Shown one piece after another: positions 19,326 through 28,972 of a DNA stretch of 64,000 bases. Source of the DNA: Clostridia bacterium. GTDB lineage: Bacteria > Bacillota > Clostridia > Oscillospirales > Acutalibacteraceae. How positions within the stretch are numbered: position 1 is the first letter of the stretch; each line of letters begins with the position of its first letter. The DNA is taken from the NCBI GenBank assembly GCA_017513195.1, contig JAFXGM010000031.1:23107-87106 (forward strand), in the 5' to 3' direction. A program made the position numbers and the translations under genes. The notes below the pieces were generated by a model that searched no databases, was not told the origin of the DNA, and was given only the letters and a program-made list of their open reading frames with translations.

Positions 19326-19510
19326 AAAACGATTAACGTTTTGAGAACTGTGGTGATTCCCCACGGTGTGGGGAAATGTCGCAAAGCGACAAAGGGGACG
19401 GGCGCAGTCAGCGCCACGACGTGCCGCACGGAGTGCAAAAAAAGACTCCGCGAAAAACCGCAGAGTCTTGGGAATTTGCAAAAACGATTAACGTTTTGAG
19501 AACTGTGGTG
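19326..19510 (-). repeat. 30-bp direct repeat of the rpsI 3' end flanking a ~125-bp GC-rich insert
   Basis: The 30 bases at 19481-19510 (last codons of rpsI, P-Q-F-S-K-R-stop, plus downstream bases) recur exactly at 19326-19355. Between them are the present rpsI terminator and a GC-rich stretch with three small hairpins (CCCCAC/GTGGGG at 19359-19373, TGTCG/CGACA at 19377-19391, GGCGC/GCGCC at about 19400-19415) and the motif GGGGACGG. This fills the 320-bp gap between nagB and rpsI and looks like an integration footprint at a gene 3' end. Confidence 0.7.
19443..19469 (-). terminator. rpsI terminator
   Basis: Minus-strand stem AGACTCTGCG / CGCGGAGTCT (one mismatch) with a U-rich loop, followed by seven T. 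It lies about 20 bp beyond the rpsI stop codon. Confidence 0.85.
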
Positions 19511-19886
19511 CACGACGTGCGCCTTTGAGACCGTATTTCTTTCTTTCCTTCATACGTGGGTCACGTGTGAGGAAGCCGGCCTTCTTAAGCTCTGGACGAA
19601 GTTCAGCGTCTGCCTGTAAAAGTGCACGAGCAATACCGTGGCGGATAGCACCAGCCTGACCGGTAACACCGCCACCTGCAACACGGCATACGATGTCAAA
19701 CTTGTCAGCATTTTCGGTAAGAACGAGTGGCTGACGAACGATAACCTTTAAGGTTTCAAGACCAAAGTAATCATCAATATCTCTTTCGTTGATAGTGATT
19801 TTACCTGTACCATGGTATACTCTAACACGGGCAACAGAACTCTTTCTTCTGCCGGTGCCGTAAAAATATGGCTTTCCTTCAAACAT
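19488..19886 (-). CDS. rpsI: 30S ribosomal protein S9
   Basis: 132 residues, normal length. Seen: [13 protein letters not shown] at the N-terminus, [19 protein letters not shown] in the middle, and the basic tail ending F-S-K-R that reaches the P-site tRNA. 17 bp after rplM; the rplM-rpsI pair is universal in bacteria. Confidence 0.97.
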   Translation of the reverse strand: MFEGKPYFYGTGRRKSSVARVRVYHGTGKITINERDIDDYFGLETLKVIVRQPLVLTENADKFDIVCRVAGGGVTGQAGAIRHGIARALLQADAELRPELKKAGFLTRDPRMKERKKYGLKGARRAPQFSKR

Positions 19887-19903
19887 CTTTTCTGTCTCCC
19901 TTC

Positions 19904-20335
19904 TTAGAATTCATACTTTTCAGGTTTTTGTGCTACCTGAACGTAGTTTTCGCCTGCATAGATATGAAGACGAGTAAGCGCCTTGCGACCGATTGTAGTA
20001 TCGGGAACCATGCCCTTAACTGCAAGCTCCATAGCAAGCTCTGGGCGAGTCTTCATAAGGGTTGAATACTTAACCTCTTTAAGACCACCGATAAAGCCTG
20101 TATGACGGCGATAATACTTGTTTTCTAACTTTTTGCCTGTTAAAACTGCCTTGTCAGCATTAATAACGATAACGTGGTCACCACAGTCAACGTGTGGAGT
20201 AAAGCTTGGTTTTACTTTACCACGAAGCAAATCAGCAACCTTAGCAGCGGTGCGGCCAAGTGGACGATTTGCAGCGTCAACGATGTACCATTTACGCTGA
20301 ACATCGGCAGGTTTTGCCATAAATGTTTTTGACAT
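19904..20335 (-). CDS. rplM: 50S ribosomal protein L13
   Basis: 143 residues from the ATG at 20335, with GGAGGTTTT upstream. Seen: [30 protein letters not shown], and [12 protein letters not shown] near the C-terminus. A second ATG (M-A-K-P) six codons in is possible, but the first fits the Shine-Dalgarno spacing better. First gene of the rplM-rpsI operon. Confidence 0.97.
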   Translation of the reverse strand: MSKTFMAKPADVQRKWYIVDAANRPLGRTAAKVADLLRGKVKPSFTPHVDCGDHVIVINADKAVLTGKKLENKYYRRHTGFIGGLKEVKYSTLMKTRPELAMELAVKGMVPDTTIGRKALTRLHIYAGENYVQVAQKPEKYEF

Positions 20336-20378
20336 AACCAAAACCTCCAAAATTTGTTTTCTTTTTTAGTGCCCGAAT

Positions 20379-20407
20379 ATAATACCACAGCCAAAATGCT
20401 TTGTCAA
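20379..20407 (-). promoter_or_regulatory. Sigma-A promoter of rplM-rpsI
   Basis: Minus-strand consensus TTGACA (20402-20407), 17-nt spacer, TATTAT (20379-20384). The leader is about 37 nt, which leaves little room for the L13 leader structure known in other Firmicutes. Confidence 0.8.
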
Positions 20408-20528
20408 CAATAAATTTCGAAAAATTTAATTTAAAAAACAAAATCTCTCGTTTGCTCGTTTTTTCTCTGTTTTTCTCTAAAATGCTCACTTGCGATTTTT
20501 AAAAATATTGTTAAATTTACAAAATAAA

Positions 20529-20557
20529 TTGAACTTGGGCGCAATATATGTTATTAT
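20529..20557 (+). promoter_or_regulatory. Sigma-A promoter of the ymdB-recG run
   Basis: TTGAAC (20529-20534), 17-nt spacer, TATTAT (20552-20557), about 33 bp before the initiation region of ymdB. It is likely to serve the following genes, whose gaps are short (36 bp or less). Confidence 0.6.
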
Positions 20558-20596
20558 TGTAACGTAGAGTAAACTGGGGTAAAAGGCGGTGAACGA

Positions 20597-21376
20597 ATGA
20601 GAGTCTTGGCTGTAGGTGATATATGCGCGCCCGACGGTTGCGATTATGCGCTTAAGATGATACCTATTACAAAGCGCGAGGAAAACATTGATTTTGTAAT
20701 TGTAAACGGCGAAAACTCGGCTTTGGGCAATGGCATTACCCCCGAGAGCGCTAACACAATTTTTGCTGCCGGAGCCGACGTTATAACAGGCGGCAATCAT
20801 ACGCTTCGTCGCAACGAGTTTTTTGATATGCTCGATACAAATCCGTTCGTTTTACGCCCACACAATATAAAAGACGCTCCCGCAGGTAGCGGTTATTGCC
20901 TTTTTGATATGGGGAAATATCAGGCGGCTGTTATAAATCTTTCGGGGCAAATATATTTTGAAAGAGCCAATGCTGATAATCCATTTAAATATATAGATGA
21001 ATTGCTTGAAAGGGCAAAAAGCGACGGTGCAAAATTTATATTCGTGGATTTTCATGCCGAGGCAACAAGCGAAAAACGCGCTATGGGCTTTTACCTTGAC
21101 GGTAAGGTTTCGGCAGTTTTTGGAACACATACCCACGCACAAACGGCTGACGCACAGGTTTTACCAAAGGGCACGGGTTACATTACAGACCTTGGTATGA
21201 CGGGTGTTATAGATTCGATACTTGGTGTAAAAAAAGAAATTATAATAAATCGTTTAAAAAACAATGATATGTCGCGTTTTGAGCAGGCGACTGGTAAGTG
21301 TATGCTAAACGGATGCATTTTTGACGTTGATGAAAGTACTGGGCTTACAAAATCGGCAAAGCTTATTTATAAATAA
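20597..21376 (+). CDS. ymdB: YmdB-family metallophosphoesterase
   Basis: 259 residues, the normal size of the YmdB/TIGR00282 family, dinuclear-metal 2',3'-cyclic-nucleotide phosphodiesterases that influence biofilm and sporulation decisions in Bacillus. Metal-ligand motifs all present: G-D-I-C near 8, N-G-E-N near 40, G-G-N-H-T near 65, D-F-H-A-E-A-T-S-E near 150, and G-T-H-T-H-A-Q-T-A-D near 176. Ends 35 bp before the lipoprotein gene. Confidence 0.92.
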   Translation: MRVLAVGDICAPDGCDYALKMIPITKREENIDFVIVNGENSALGNGITPESANTIFAAGADVITGGNHTLRRNEFFDMLDTNPFVLRPHNIKDAPAGSGYCLFDMGKYQAAVINLSGQIYFERANADNPFKYIDELLERAKSDGAKFIFVDFHAEATSEKRAMGFYLDGKVSAVFGTHTHAQTADAQVLPKGTGYITDLGMTGVIDSILGVKKEIIINRLKNNDMSRFEQATGKCMLNGCIFDVDESTGLTKSAKLIYK

Positions 21377-21411
21377 TTTTCAATTTTCAATTTAAAAGGT
21401 GGTGACGGTGC

Positions 21412-22989
21412 TTGAAAAAGATAATAGCTGTTATAATCTGTTTTTGTTTGATGCTTTCAGTTTGCGGTTGCGGGCAAAGTACACAAAAAAGCAATGCTTC
21501 CGAAGAACAATTATCAAAGCCAATCCAAAAGCAAGAAAGCAAAACAGTAAGTCTGCTTTGCTCTTACACAGACAGCTTTAATCCATATACAGCAAAAACC
21601 ACCGCCAACCGAGAAATATCCTTGCTTTTGTACGACGGTCTTGTTAAGGTAGATAATAATTTTGAAGCGGTAAATGTATTGGCGTCCTCGGTGGATATCG
21701 TCGATAAAGCTTGCACGGTAAAGTTAAAAAATGCCACCTTTACCGACGGCAGTACCGTTACGGCAGACGATGTAATATATTCATATAAAATAGCGAAAGA
21801 ATCTCCGCGTTATTCTTATAATTTTTATGAGATTATATCGGCAAACGCTATAGATTCAAAAACGGTTGTGTTTAACCTATCGCAAAACGACCCGTACTTT
21901 ATGAATTTGCTTACTTTTCCCATAATAAAATCCGGCACGTCTGGACTTACAGATGATGACGGAAAAGAAATTTTTCCAACAGGATGCGGTAGATATGTTT
22001 TGTCAGAAGACGGCACAAATTTTAAGCAAAACGCAAAATATCACGGCAAAAAAGGAAATATTGAAAAAATAAATTTAATAAATTCTCCCGATGAAGCATC
22101 AACCGCCCATTACGTTGAGGTAGGAGCTACGGCTGTTTATTATACCGAAGGCGACAAGATTGTACGTATGAGCGGTAAAAAAACCGACGTTAATTTAAAT
22201 CGCTTCATATATATAGGTGTAAACTCAACCTACGGTTCGCTTGCAACAAAGGAAATGCGATATGCAATTTCATCAGCCATTGACCGCGAGGCAATATGCC
22301 GAACCTCTTATTACAATAATGCGGTATGCGCTACGGGCTATTTTAATCCCTCTTTTAAGCCCACAAAATCTTTGCAAACTATTGAAAGTAAACCAAATTC
22401 AAAAATAACGGTTGAAAATTTATCGAAAATAGGGTATAATAATATGAATTCTAATGGCTATTATGCAAATACATCGGGCAATAACCCGGTATTTACGTTG
22501 CTTGTGAATTCAGAAAACAGCGCGCGTGTTGCGGCGGCAAATATGATTGCCGAGCAATGCAAAACCGCGGGCATAGAAATAAAGGTCGTTGGGTGCACGT
22601 ACGAGCAGTACATTGAGCGACTTACAAGCGGTAATTTTCATTTGTATTTAGGTGAAATTCAAGTAAGCGATAATATGGATTTTGCTCCACTTGTAACTTC
22701 GAACGGCAGTATTAGTTATGGAATCCGTAAAAACAATGCCGATGCCTCAAACGGTGTCGAGGGAAATGAAGGTCAAGAGACGGAGGTTAATTACTGTGAT
22801 GCAATTATGAATTCGTATCACAGCGGCACTTGTTCAATTGCCGATGTTGCTACAACGCTGCTTACCGAATTGCCGCAGATACCCGTTTGTTATCTTAACG
22901 GTGTTTTGTTTTACGACTCTGAGATAAGGGGCGGCGTAAGCGCAAGCCATAATGACATTTATTTTAGTTTTGAGGATTATGAATTTTAG
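21412..22989 (+). CDS. ABC transporter solute-binding lipoprotein, family 5 (peptide/nickel type)
   Basis: 525 residues, starting at a TTG preceded by AAAGGTGGTGAC. Lipobox L-S-V-C-G-C near residue 19. The body has the SBP_bac_5 fold: Y-D-G-L-V-K-V-D-N-N-F-E-A-V near 73, F-T-D-G-S-T-V-T-A-D-D-V near 110, and A-I-S-S-A-I-D-R-E-A-I near 285. No permease or ATPase genes adjoin it, so it is an orphan binding protein or has partners elsewhere. Its location between ymdB and asp23 is unusual. Confidence 0.88.
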   Translation: MKKIIAVIICFCLMLSVCGCGQSTQKSNASEEQLSKPIQKQESKTVSLLCSYTDSFNPYTAKTTANREISLLLYDGLVKVDNNFEAVNVLASSVDIVDKACTVKLKNATFTDGSTVTADDVIYSYKIAKESPRYSYNFYEIISANAIDSKTVVFNLSQNDPYFMNLLTFPIIKSGTSGLTDDDGKEIFPTGCGRYVLSEDGTNFKQNAKYHGKKGNIEKINLINSPDEASTAHYVEVGATAVYYTEGDKIVRMSGKKTDVNLNRFIYIGVNSTYGSLATKEMRYAISSAIDREAICRTSYYNNAVCATGYFNPSFKPTKSLQTIESKPNSKITVENLSKIGYNNMNSNGYYANTSGNNPVFTLLVNSENSARVAAANMIAEQCKTAGIEIKVVGCTYEQYIERLTSGNFHLYLGEIQVSDNMDFAPLVTSNGSISYGIRKNNADASNGVEGNEGQETEVNYCDAIMNSYHSGTCSIADVATTLLTELPQIPVCYLNGVLFYDSEIRGGVSASHNDIYFSFEDYEF

Positions 22990-23001
22990 GAGGATTTAAT
23001 T

Positions 23002-23355
23002 ATGATATCTTACGAAACCAGAATAGGCTCAATCGGTTTTACCGAAAACTTTTTAAGCAATCTTATCGGTCACGCAGTAACCTCTTGCTTTGGTGTTGTA
23101 GGTATGATGCCCTCATCACGTCGTCAGCGTATATCAGGCCTTATTTCAAGAAAGGAGCCATCTCTTGACAGAGGTATTAAGGTAACGGGTTCTGCTGATG
23201 AAATCAACGTAGAAATTCATATAATGGTAACCTTTGGTATGAGCATTCCTGCAATCGCAGCAAGCATTACCGAAAAGGTTAGATATGTTGTAAAAAAAGC
23301 TACCGGCATTGCCGTAAATAGGGTAAATGTAAAGGTAGATGGAATAAAAGAATAA
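23002..23355 (+). CDS. Asp23/Gls24 family protein (YloU-like)
   Basis: 117 residues. Family features: opening Y-E-T-R-I-G-S-I-G-F-T-E-N-F-L, G-V-V-G-M near 33, V-E-I-H-I-M-V-T-F-G-M-S-I-P near 75 and closing V-N-R-V-N-V-K-V-D-G-I. Asp23 proteins are small cytosolic or membrane-associated proteins linked to envelope stress. It precedes fakA as yloU precedes yloV in B. subtilis. Good Shine-Dalgarno AGGAGG before the ATG. Confidence 0.92.
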   Translation: MISYETRIGSIGFTENFLSNLIGHAVTSCFGVVGMMPSSRRQRISGLISRKEPSLDRGIKVTGSADEINVEIHIMVTFGMSIPAIAASITEKVRYVVKKATGIAVNRVNVKVDGIKE

Positions 23356-23391
23356 TACTGTTCTTGCCCATTTGAGAAGGAGTGTTTATTT

Positions 23392-25077
23392 TTGTTTAAC
23401 GGTAATACTTTACGTGACGCGATTATATCCGCTGCGAATAATCTTGCAAACAACAGAAAACCTGTTGACGATCTTAACGTGTTCCCTGTACCCGATGGCG
23501 ATACAGGCACCAATATGTCTATGACCTTATCAAATGCCGTTCGCGAACTTGAAAAGGTAGAGGGTGAAACTGCAGGCAGAGTTGCCAAGATAAATGCATC
23601 GGCACTTTTGCGTGGCGCTCGTGGTAACTCCGGCGTTATTACTTCGCTTTTGTTCCGCGGCTTTTCTAAAGGTATAGGCGACGAAGAAATGGTAACGCCT
23701 AAAAATTTAGCCGCTGCATTTAAAATAGGTGTTGAATCTGCATACAAGGCTGTTATGAAGCCAACAGAGGGTACAATTCTTACCGTTGCACGTATAGCAA
23801 GTGAAAAAGCAACCGCTGCATACAGAGATGGCAAGGACACACTCGAGGTGTTTGAGGCCGCTCTTGCAGGTGCAAAAGAGGCTCTTGCCGAAACACCTGA
23901 GCTTTTGCCAATGCTTAAAAAAGCGGGCGTTGTTGACGCCGGCGGTCAAGGCTTTGTAATTATACTTGAGGGTATGCTGTCGGTGTTCCGTGACGGCGTT
24001 ATTATCGTTTCCAATAGCGGTAGTACCGAAATTGTAGAAGATGAAGAAAACGATGCAGCACGAAATGCTGCCGGCGAATTCGAAACCGAAATTACCTTTA
24101 CCTATTGTACCGAATTTATTGTAAAAAGAGACAGCGAATGCACAAAAGAGCCAAGCGAGCTTCGTGCATATTTGGAAACAATAGGTGACTGCGTTGTTGT
24201 GGTTGACGATGACGAAATTATCAAGGTTCACGTTCATACCGACCATCCGGGTAACGCTTTTGAAGAGGGTCTTACTTTTGGTGCGCTTACCAGTATGAAG
24301 GTAGAGAATATGCGTGACCAGCACGAGCGTGCTAAACACGATGCTGCCAACGCTAAAAAAGAAAAGAAACCTGCCAAGACTAAAGAAAACGAAAAAATCG
24401 TATCTGTAGAGATTACAAAACCCGTTGGCTTTGTGTCGGTTTGTGCGGGTAACGGTCTTGAAGCGTTGTTTAAAGACCTAGGCGTTGACGTTGTTGTATC
24501 GGGCGGTCAGACAATGAACCCAAGTACCGACGATATTTTACGTGCAATTGAAAGCACTCCTGCTGAGACGGTTTACGTTTTACCAAACAATAAGAATATT
24601 ATTATGGCGGCAGAGCAGACCATTCGTATCAGCACCCGTAAGGTCGTAGTTCTTCACACAAGAACCGTTCCGCAGGGTATTACTGCGATGCTTAACTTTG
24701 ATGAAAGTGCAGATGCTGAGGCAAATGCTATTGCAATGCAAAAAGCAGCCGAGGCAATTACCACCGGTCAGGTAACATTTGCTGCGCGTGATTCTGACTT
24801 TGATGGTCATAAGATTAAAAAGGGCGAGATTATGGCAATGACCGGCGGCAAAATCTCGTACGTTGATACCGATATCAAGAAAGCGACATCCAAGCTTGTT
24901 AAGTCTATGCTTAAAAAAGATAGTCAGTTTGTAACTGTTATTTATGGTGAAGATGTTTCTGTTACCGACGCAAAATCACTTGAGCGTGAGCTTAATACAA
25001 AGTTTGGCGACAAGGTAGAGATTACCTTTATTGACGGTGGTCAACCGGTTTACTATTATATTATTTCTGTAGAGTGA
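23392..25077 (+). CDS. fakA: Fatty acid kinase FakA (DAK2/DhaL domain, YloV-like)
   Basis: 561 residues, TTG start with GAGAAGGAG upstream. N-terminal DhaL ATP-binding domain with N-V-F-P-V-P-D-G-D-T-G-T-N-M-S near 28-42 and R-G-A-R-G-N-S-G near 75, a middle domain, and a DegV-like C-terminal domain. FakA phosphorylates fatty acids presented by a FakB protein; no FakB (degV) gene lies in the window. Order Asp23-FakA-RecG is conserved in Firmicutes. Its stop overlaps the recG initiation region. Confidence 0.92.
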   Translation: MFNGNTLRDAIISAANNLANNRKPVDDLNVFPVPDGDTGTNMSMTLSNAVRELEKVEGETAGRVAKINASALLRGARGNSGVITSLLFRGFSKGIGDEEMVTPKNLAAAFKIGVESAYKAVMKPTEGTILTVARIASEKATAAYRDGKDTLEVFEAALAGAKEALAETPELLPMLKKAGVVDAGGQGFVIILEGMLSVFRDGVIIVSNSGSTEIVEDEENDAARNAAGEFETEITFTYCTEFIVKRDSECTKEPSELRAYLETIGDCVVVVDDDEIIKVHVHTDHPGNAFEEGLTFGALTSMKVENMRDQHERAKHDAANAKKEKKPAKTKENEKIVSVEITKPVGFVSVCAGNGLEALFKDLGVDVVVSGGQTMNPSTDDILRAIESTPAETVYVLPNNKNIIMAAEQTIRISTRKVVVLHTRTVPQGITAMLNFDESADAEANAIAMQKAAEAITTGQVTFAARDSDFDGHKIKKGEIMAMTGGKISYVDTDIKKATSKLVKSMLKKDSQFVTVIYGEDVSVTDAKSLERELNTKFGDKVEITFIDGGQPVYYYIISVE

Positions 25078-25085
25078 TAAAATTA

Positions 25086-27110
25086 ATGTCTAACTTTCAA
25101 ACTGACATAAGATTTTTAAAGGGCGTTGGCGAAAAACGCGCCCAGCATTTGTACTCACTGGGCATCGATACAATCGGTGCCCTTTTGCGTTATTTTCCGC
25201 GAGGGTATGAAGATTTCAGCAATATCAAGCAGATTTTTGATTGTTCTGCTGACGAGAAGGTATGCGTAAAAGCGCGTATTATTACCCCTATTGTAGAACA
25301 TAAAATCCGCAGTAATATGACGCTTTATAAGTTTAAAATAAGCGATGGCACAGCGCATGCGCAGGTGACGATTTTTAACAACAAATATCTTGCCGCGCGT
25401 CTTCACGAAGGTAGCGAATATCTTTTTGCGGGCAAAATTGGGCAGAGCAGATTTTCTTTTGAAATGCCTTCGCCTGAAATACGTGAGGTAGGCGCAGGGG
25501 GTATTGTACCCGTTTATCCTGCCACTAAAAATATGACCTCGTCAGCTATTGGAAAGCTTGTAAAAACAGCGCTTGAATCTTGTGAAATTGAGAACGTTTT
25601 GCCCGAAGGCGTTCGTGCGGCATATAAGCTATGCGATTTGCGAGACGCTATACATAACATTCATTTCCCAAAAAGTGAGCAGGCACTTGAACGCGCAAAA
25701 AAACATCTTGTTTTCGAAGAGCTTTTTGTGCTTCGCACAGGACTTATGCTGCTTAAAAACAAGCGTAAAATTAATTCACAGTTTGTTTTTAAAAATGATT
25801 ATACGGCACAGTATATAAATTCACTGCCCTTTGATATGACCGATGCACAAAAGCGCGTAATTGCAGAATGTGTTCGCGATATGGCGTCGGGTAAAATTAT
25901 GAACCGATTGGTTCAGGGTGACGTTGGTTGCGGTAAAACCGCCGTTGCGGCGGCACTTATGTATCATACGGCAAAGCAAGGTTTTCAGTCAGCCATTATG
26001 GCGCCTACCGAAATTTTGGCCGAACAACACTATAAAAATCTATGTGAAAGCCTTAAAAACACCGGTATAGAGTGCGTGTTGCTTACAGGCTCGCTTAAAA
26101 CAAAAGAAAAGCAAAAAGCAAAGGAATTACTTGCAAGCGGCAAGGCGCAAATTGCGGTTGGTACCCACGCGCTTATAAGCGGTGACGTCGAATTTTCTAA
26201 TCTGGCGCTTGTTATTACCGACGAACAACACCGTTTTGGTGTTGTGCAGCGAGGCGATTTATCGGCAAAGGGTACGCACCCACACACACTTGTTATGTCG
26301 GCAACCCCAATCCCGCGAACTTTAGGTCTTATAATATACGGTGACCTTGACATAAGCATAATCGATGAATACCCGAGAGGCCGCGGGCAGATAGAAAACT
26401 ACTGTGTTGAGTCCGCCTTACGCACGCGAGTTTTCGGTTATATTAAAAAACATTTAGATGAGGGCAGGCAAGGTTATATAGTTTGTCCGATGGTCGAAGA
26501 AAACGAAGAAATAAACATTAAAAGCGCCGAACAGTATTTTGCAGAAATACAAGACGGCGAGTTTAAAAACTATCGCGTGGGGCTATTGCACGGCAAAATG
26601 AAACCCAAGGACAAAGACGCTGTTATGCACAGCTTTAAAGATGGCGAGATACAGTTGCTTGTTTGCACCACCGTTATCGAGGTTGGTATTGACGTGCCCA
26701 ACGCGGCGATTATGGTAATAGAAAATGCCGAGCGATTTGGCCTTTCGCAGCTTCATCAGTTGCGTGGCAGAATAGGTCGCGGACAGTACAAATCAACCTG
26801 TATATTCATTTCGGATTACAAGTCGGGCGCTACAGCAGACAGACTAAACGTTATTAAAAATAATACCGACGGCTTTAAAATTGCTGATGAGGATTTACGT
26901 CTTCGAGGTCCCGGTGACTTTTTGGGCTCGCGTCAACACGGACTTCCAAGCCTAAAAATTGCCGATATCTATGCCGATAATGATATTTTGCGTTTAGCCG
27001 GTATGGCAGCGGCAAATCTGCTTGAGCAAGACCCCAAACTCACCAAAGAAGAGAATCTAAACCTACGTAAAGAAATTATTTTAATGTATAAAAAACTCCA
27101 CGAGAATTAG
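25086..27110 (+). CDS. recG: ATP-dependent DNA helicase RecG
   Basis: Branch-migrating helicase that remodels stalled forks and Holliday junctions. About 674 residues. N-terminal helix-hairpin-helix-like and OB wedge domain (to about 230), Walker A Q-G-D-V-G-C-G-K-T near 278, D-E-Q-H in the DEAD-type Walker B, S-A-T-P-I-P-R-T, and Q-L-R-G-R-I-G-R-G in motif VI. Start: ATG at 25086 preferred; a GTG at 25074 overlaps the fakA stop and would add four residues. The local ribosome site is weak, so coupling to fakA is likely. Confidence 0.95.
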   Translation: MSNFQTDIRFLKGVGEKRAQHLYSLGIDTIGALLRYFPRGYEDFSNIKQIFDCSADEKVCVKARIITPIVEHKIRSNMTLYKFKISDGTAHAQVTIFNNKYLAARLHEGSEYLFAGKIGQSRFSFEMPSPEIREVGAGGIVPVYPATKNMTSSAIGKLVKTALESCEIENVLPEGVRAAYKLCDLRDAIHNIHFPKSEQALERAKKHLVFEELFVLRTGLMLLKNKRKINSQFVFKNDYTAQYINSLPFDMTDAQKRVIAECVRDMASGKIMNRLVQGDVGCGKTAVAAALMYHTAKQGFQSAIMAPTEILAEQHYKNLCESLKNTGIECVLLTGSLKTKEKQKAKELLASGKAQIAVGTHALISGDVEFSNLALVITDEQHRFGVVQRGDLSAKGTHPHTLVMSATPIPRTLGLIIYGDLDISIIDEYPRGRGQIENYCVESALRTRVFGYIKKHLDEGRQGYIVCPMVEENEEINIKSAEQYFAEIQDGEFKNYRVGLLHGKMKPKDKDAVMHSFKDGEIQLLVCTTVIEVGIDVPNAAIMVIENAERFGLSQLHQLRGRIGRGQYKSTCIFISDYKSGATADRLNVIKNNTDGFKIADEDLRLRGPGDFLGSRQHGLPSLKIADIYADNDILRLAGMAAANLLEQDPKLTKEENLNLRKEIILMYKKLHEN

Positions 27111-27123
27111 AAGGGCGAAATAA

Positions 27124-28839
27124 ATGTTAAAAAGATTTTTAAGCTACTACAAACCCCACAAAAAAATCTTCATACTTGATATGTTGGCGGCACTTACAAT
27201 GTCGGTTATAGGTATTTTTTACCCAATTATAACACGTAGGCTACTAAATGATTTTATGCCTAACAAAAAATATACCGAAATTATTGTTTGTGGTAGCTTG
27301 CTTTTGATTGTTTACTTAATGCGAATGGGACTTTCGTATTTTGTGCAATACCAAGGTCATATGATGGGCGTTAAAATGCAGGAAAAAATGCGTAGCGACC
27401 TATTCTCTCATATAGAAAAACTGCCGGTTTCTTTTTTTGATAATAACGAAACAGGTAAGATTATGACACGTATGACAAGCGACCTTTTCGATATTGTAGA
27501 GCTTGCACACCATGGCCCTGAAAACGTTCTTATTACAAGCTCATCAATAATTATATCCTTTGCATATTTAATGTCCATAAATATACCGCTTTCGCTAATA
27601 CTTCTTGCTTGTGTGCCAATACTTGTGTTTATATCGTCTGTTCTTCGCAAAAAAATGCGTGACGCCTTTAAAAAGCGTCGTGAATCAAATGCGATTATAA
27701 ATGCTTCGCTTGAAAGCAGTATTACAGGTATTCGCGTCACAAAGGCATTCACAAATCACGATAAAGAGATTGAAAAATTTGACGTAGGTAATGTAGAGTT
27801 TGTAGAAAACAGCCGCAAGGCTTATAAGGCTATGGGTCAGTTCCACTCAAGCACAACCTTTGTTACCGACGTGTTTAACGTTATTTTGCTTATCGGCGGC
27901 GGATTTTTACTTCTTACCGATGCGAACCGTTTTGGTGATTACTCGGCATTTTTGGCGGCTATTAACCTTTTTATAAATCCTGTAAACACACTTATTCGTT
28001 TTATGGAATCCTTCCAAAACGGTGTTACCGGCTTTGAGCGTTTTATTGAAATTCTTGATACTCCTGTCGAGGAGGACAAGCCCGATGCTATAGAAATGCC
28101 TAACGTAGAGGGTGTTATCGAATTTAAAAACGTTACCTACGGTTATGGCGACGGCGACAACGTGCTTAAAAACGTATCGCTAAAAATTGAAAAAGGACAA
28201 ACCTTTGCGCTGGTTGGTCCTTCGGGCGGCGGCAAGACTACAATTTGTCATCTCATTCCGCATTTTTACGACGTGCGTGAAGGTGAAATATTGATTGATG
28301 GCGTGAATATTAACGATATTACACGTGTGTCTTTGCGCAAAAACATTGGTATAGTGCAACAAGATGTATATCTTTTTAACTCAAGTATTAAAGATAACAT
28401 ACTCTACGGTCGACTTGATGCCACCGAAGAAGAGGTAATTGAGGCGGCAAAACGCGCCAATATTCACGACTATGTTATGACCTTGCCCGACGGTTATGAT
28501 ACCGTTATAGGCGAGCGCGGTGTAAAACTTTCGGGCGGACAAAAGCAACGCCTTAGCATTGCACGAGTATTTCTTAAAAACCCTGCAATCCTTATTCTTG
28601 ACGAAGCAACCAGCGCGCTTGACAACGCAACCGAAATTATGATTCAGCAAGCGCTTGATGAATTGTGTAAAGGTAGAACAACACTTGTGGTAGCACACAG
28701 ACTTTCTACTATAAAGAACGCAAACGAAATAGCCGTTGTATCGGGCGGCGAAATTTGCGAACAGGGCACACATACCGAGCTTGTAGAACAAGGCGGCATT
28801 TATGCAATGCTACATAAACAACAATTTAGAGAAGAATAA
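27124..28839 (+). CDS. ABC exporter half-transporter (MsbA/MdlB/BmrA type)
   Basis: 571 residues: about six membrane helices in residues 15-300, then a nucleotide-binding domain with Walker A G-P-S-G-G-G-K-T-T near 365, signature L-S-G-G-Q-K-Q-R near 472, Walker B I-L-I-L-D-E-A and the H-loop A-H-R-L. A homodimeric drug or lipid exporter is likely; the substrate is not predictable. 13 bp after recG; last gene before a strong terminator. Confidence 0.9.
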   Translation: MLKRFLSYYKPHKKIFILDMLAALTMSVIGIFYPIITRRLLNDFMPNKKYTEIIVCGSLLLIVYLMRMGLSYFVQYQGHMMGVKMQEKMRSDLFSHIEKLPVSFFDNNETGKIMTRMTSDLFDIVELAHHGPENVLITSSSIIISFAYLMSINIPLSLILLACVPILVFISSVLRKKMRDAFKKRRESNAIINASLESSITGIRVTKAFTNHDKEIEKFDVGNVEFVENSRKAYKAMGQFHSSTTFVTDVFNVILLIGGGFLLLTDANRFGDYSAFLAAINLFINPVNTLIRFMESFQNGVTGFERFIEILDTPVEEDKPDAIEMPNVEGVIEFKNVTYGYGDGDNVLKNVSLKIEKGQTFALVGPSGGGKTTICHLIPHFYDVREGEILIDGVNINDITRVSLRKNIGIVQQDVYLFNSSIKDNILYGRLDATEEEVIEAAKRANIHDYVMTLPDGYDTVIGERGVKLSGGQKQRLSIARVFLKNPAILILDEATSALDNATEIMIQQALDELCKGRTTLVVAHRLSTIKNANEIAVVSGGEICEQGTHTELVEQGGIYAMLHKQQFREE

Positions 28840-28845
28840 CTTTCC

Positions 28846-28875
28846 AACCCCGTATTTACGGGGTTGATTTTTTAT
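28846..28875 (+). terminator. Terminator of the ymdB-recG-ABC run
   Basis: Stem AACCCCGT / ACGGGGTT (28846-28865) with an ATTT loop, followed by GATTTTTTATTTG. Confidence 0.85.
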
Positions 28876-28972
28876 TTGTTTTTTGAGATAATAAGTTTTG
28901 CTAAATAAAATTGATTTTTATATTAAATATTTTTTGTAATGTTTATGCTAAAATAAAAATGAGGTAATTGAT

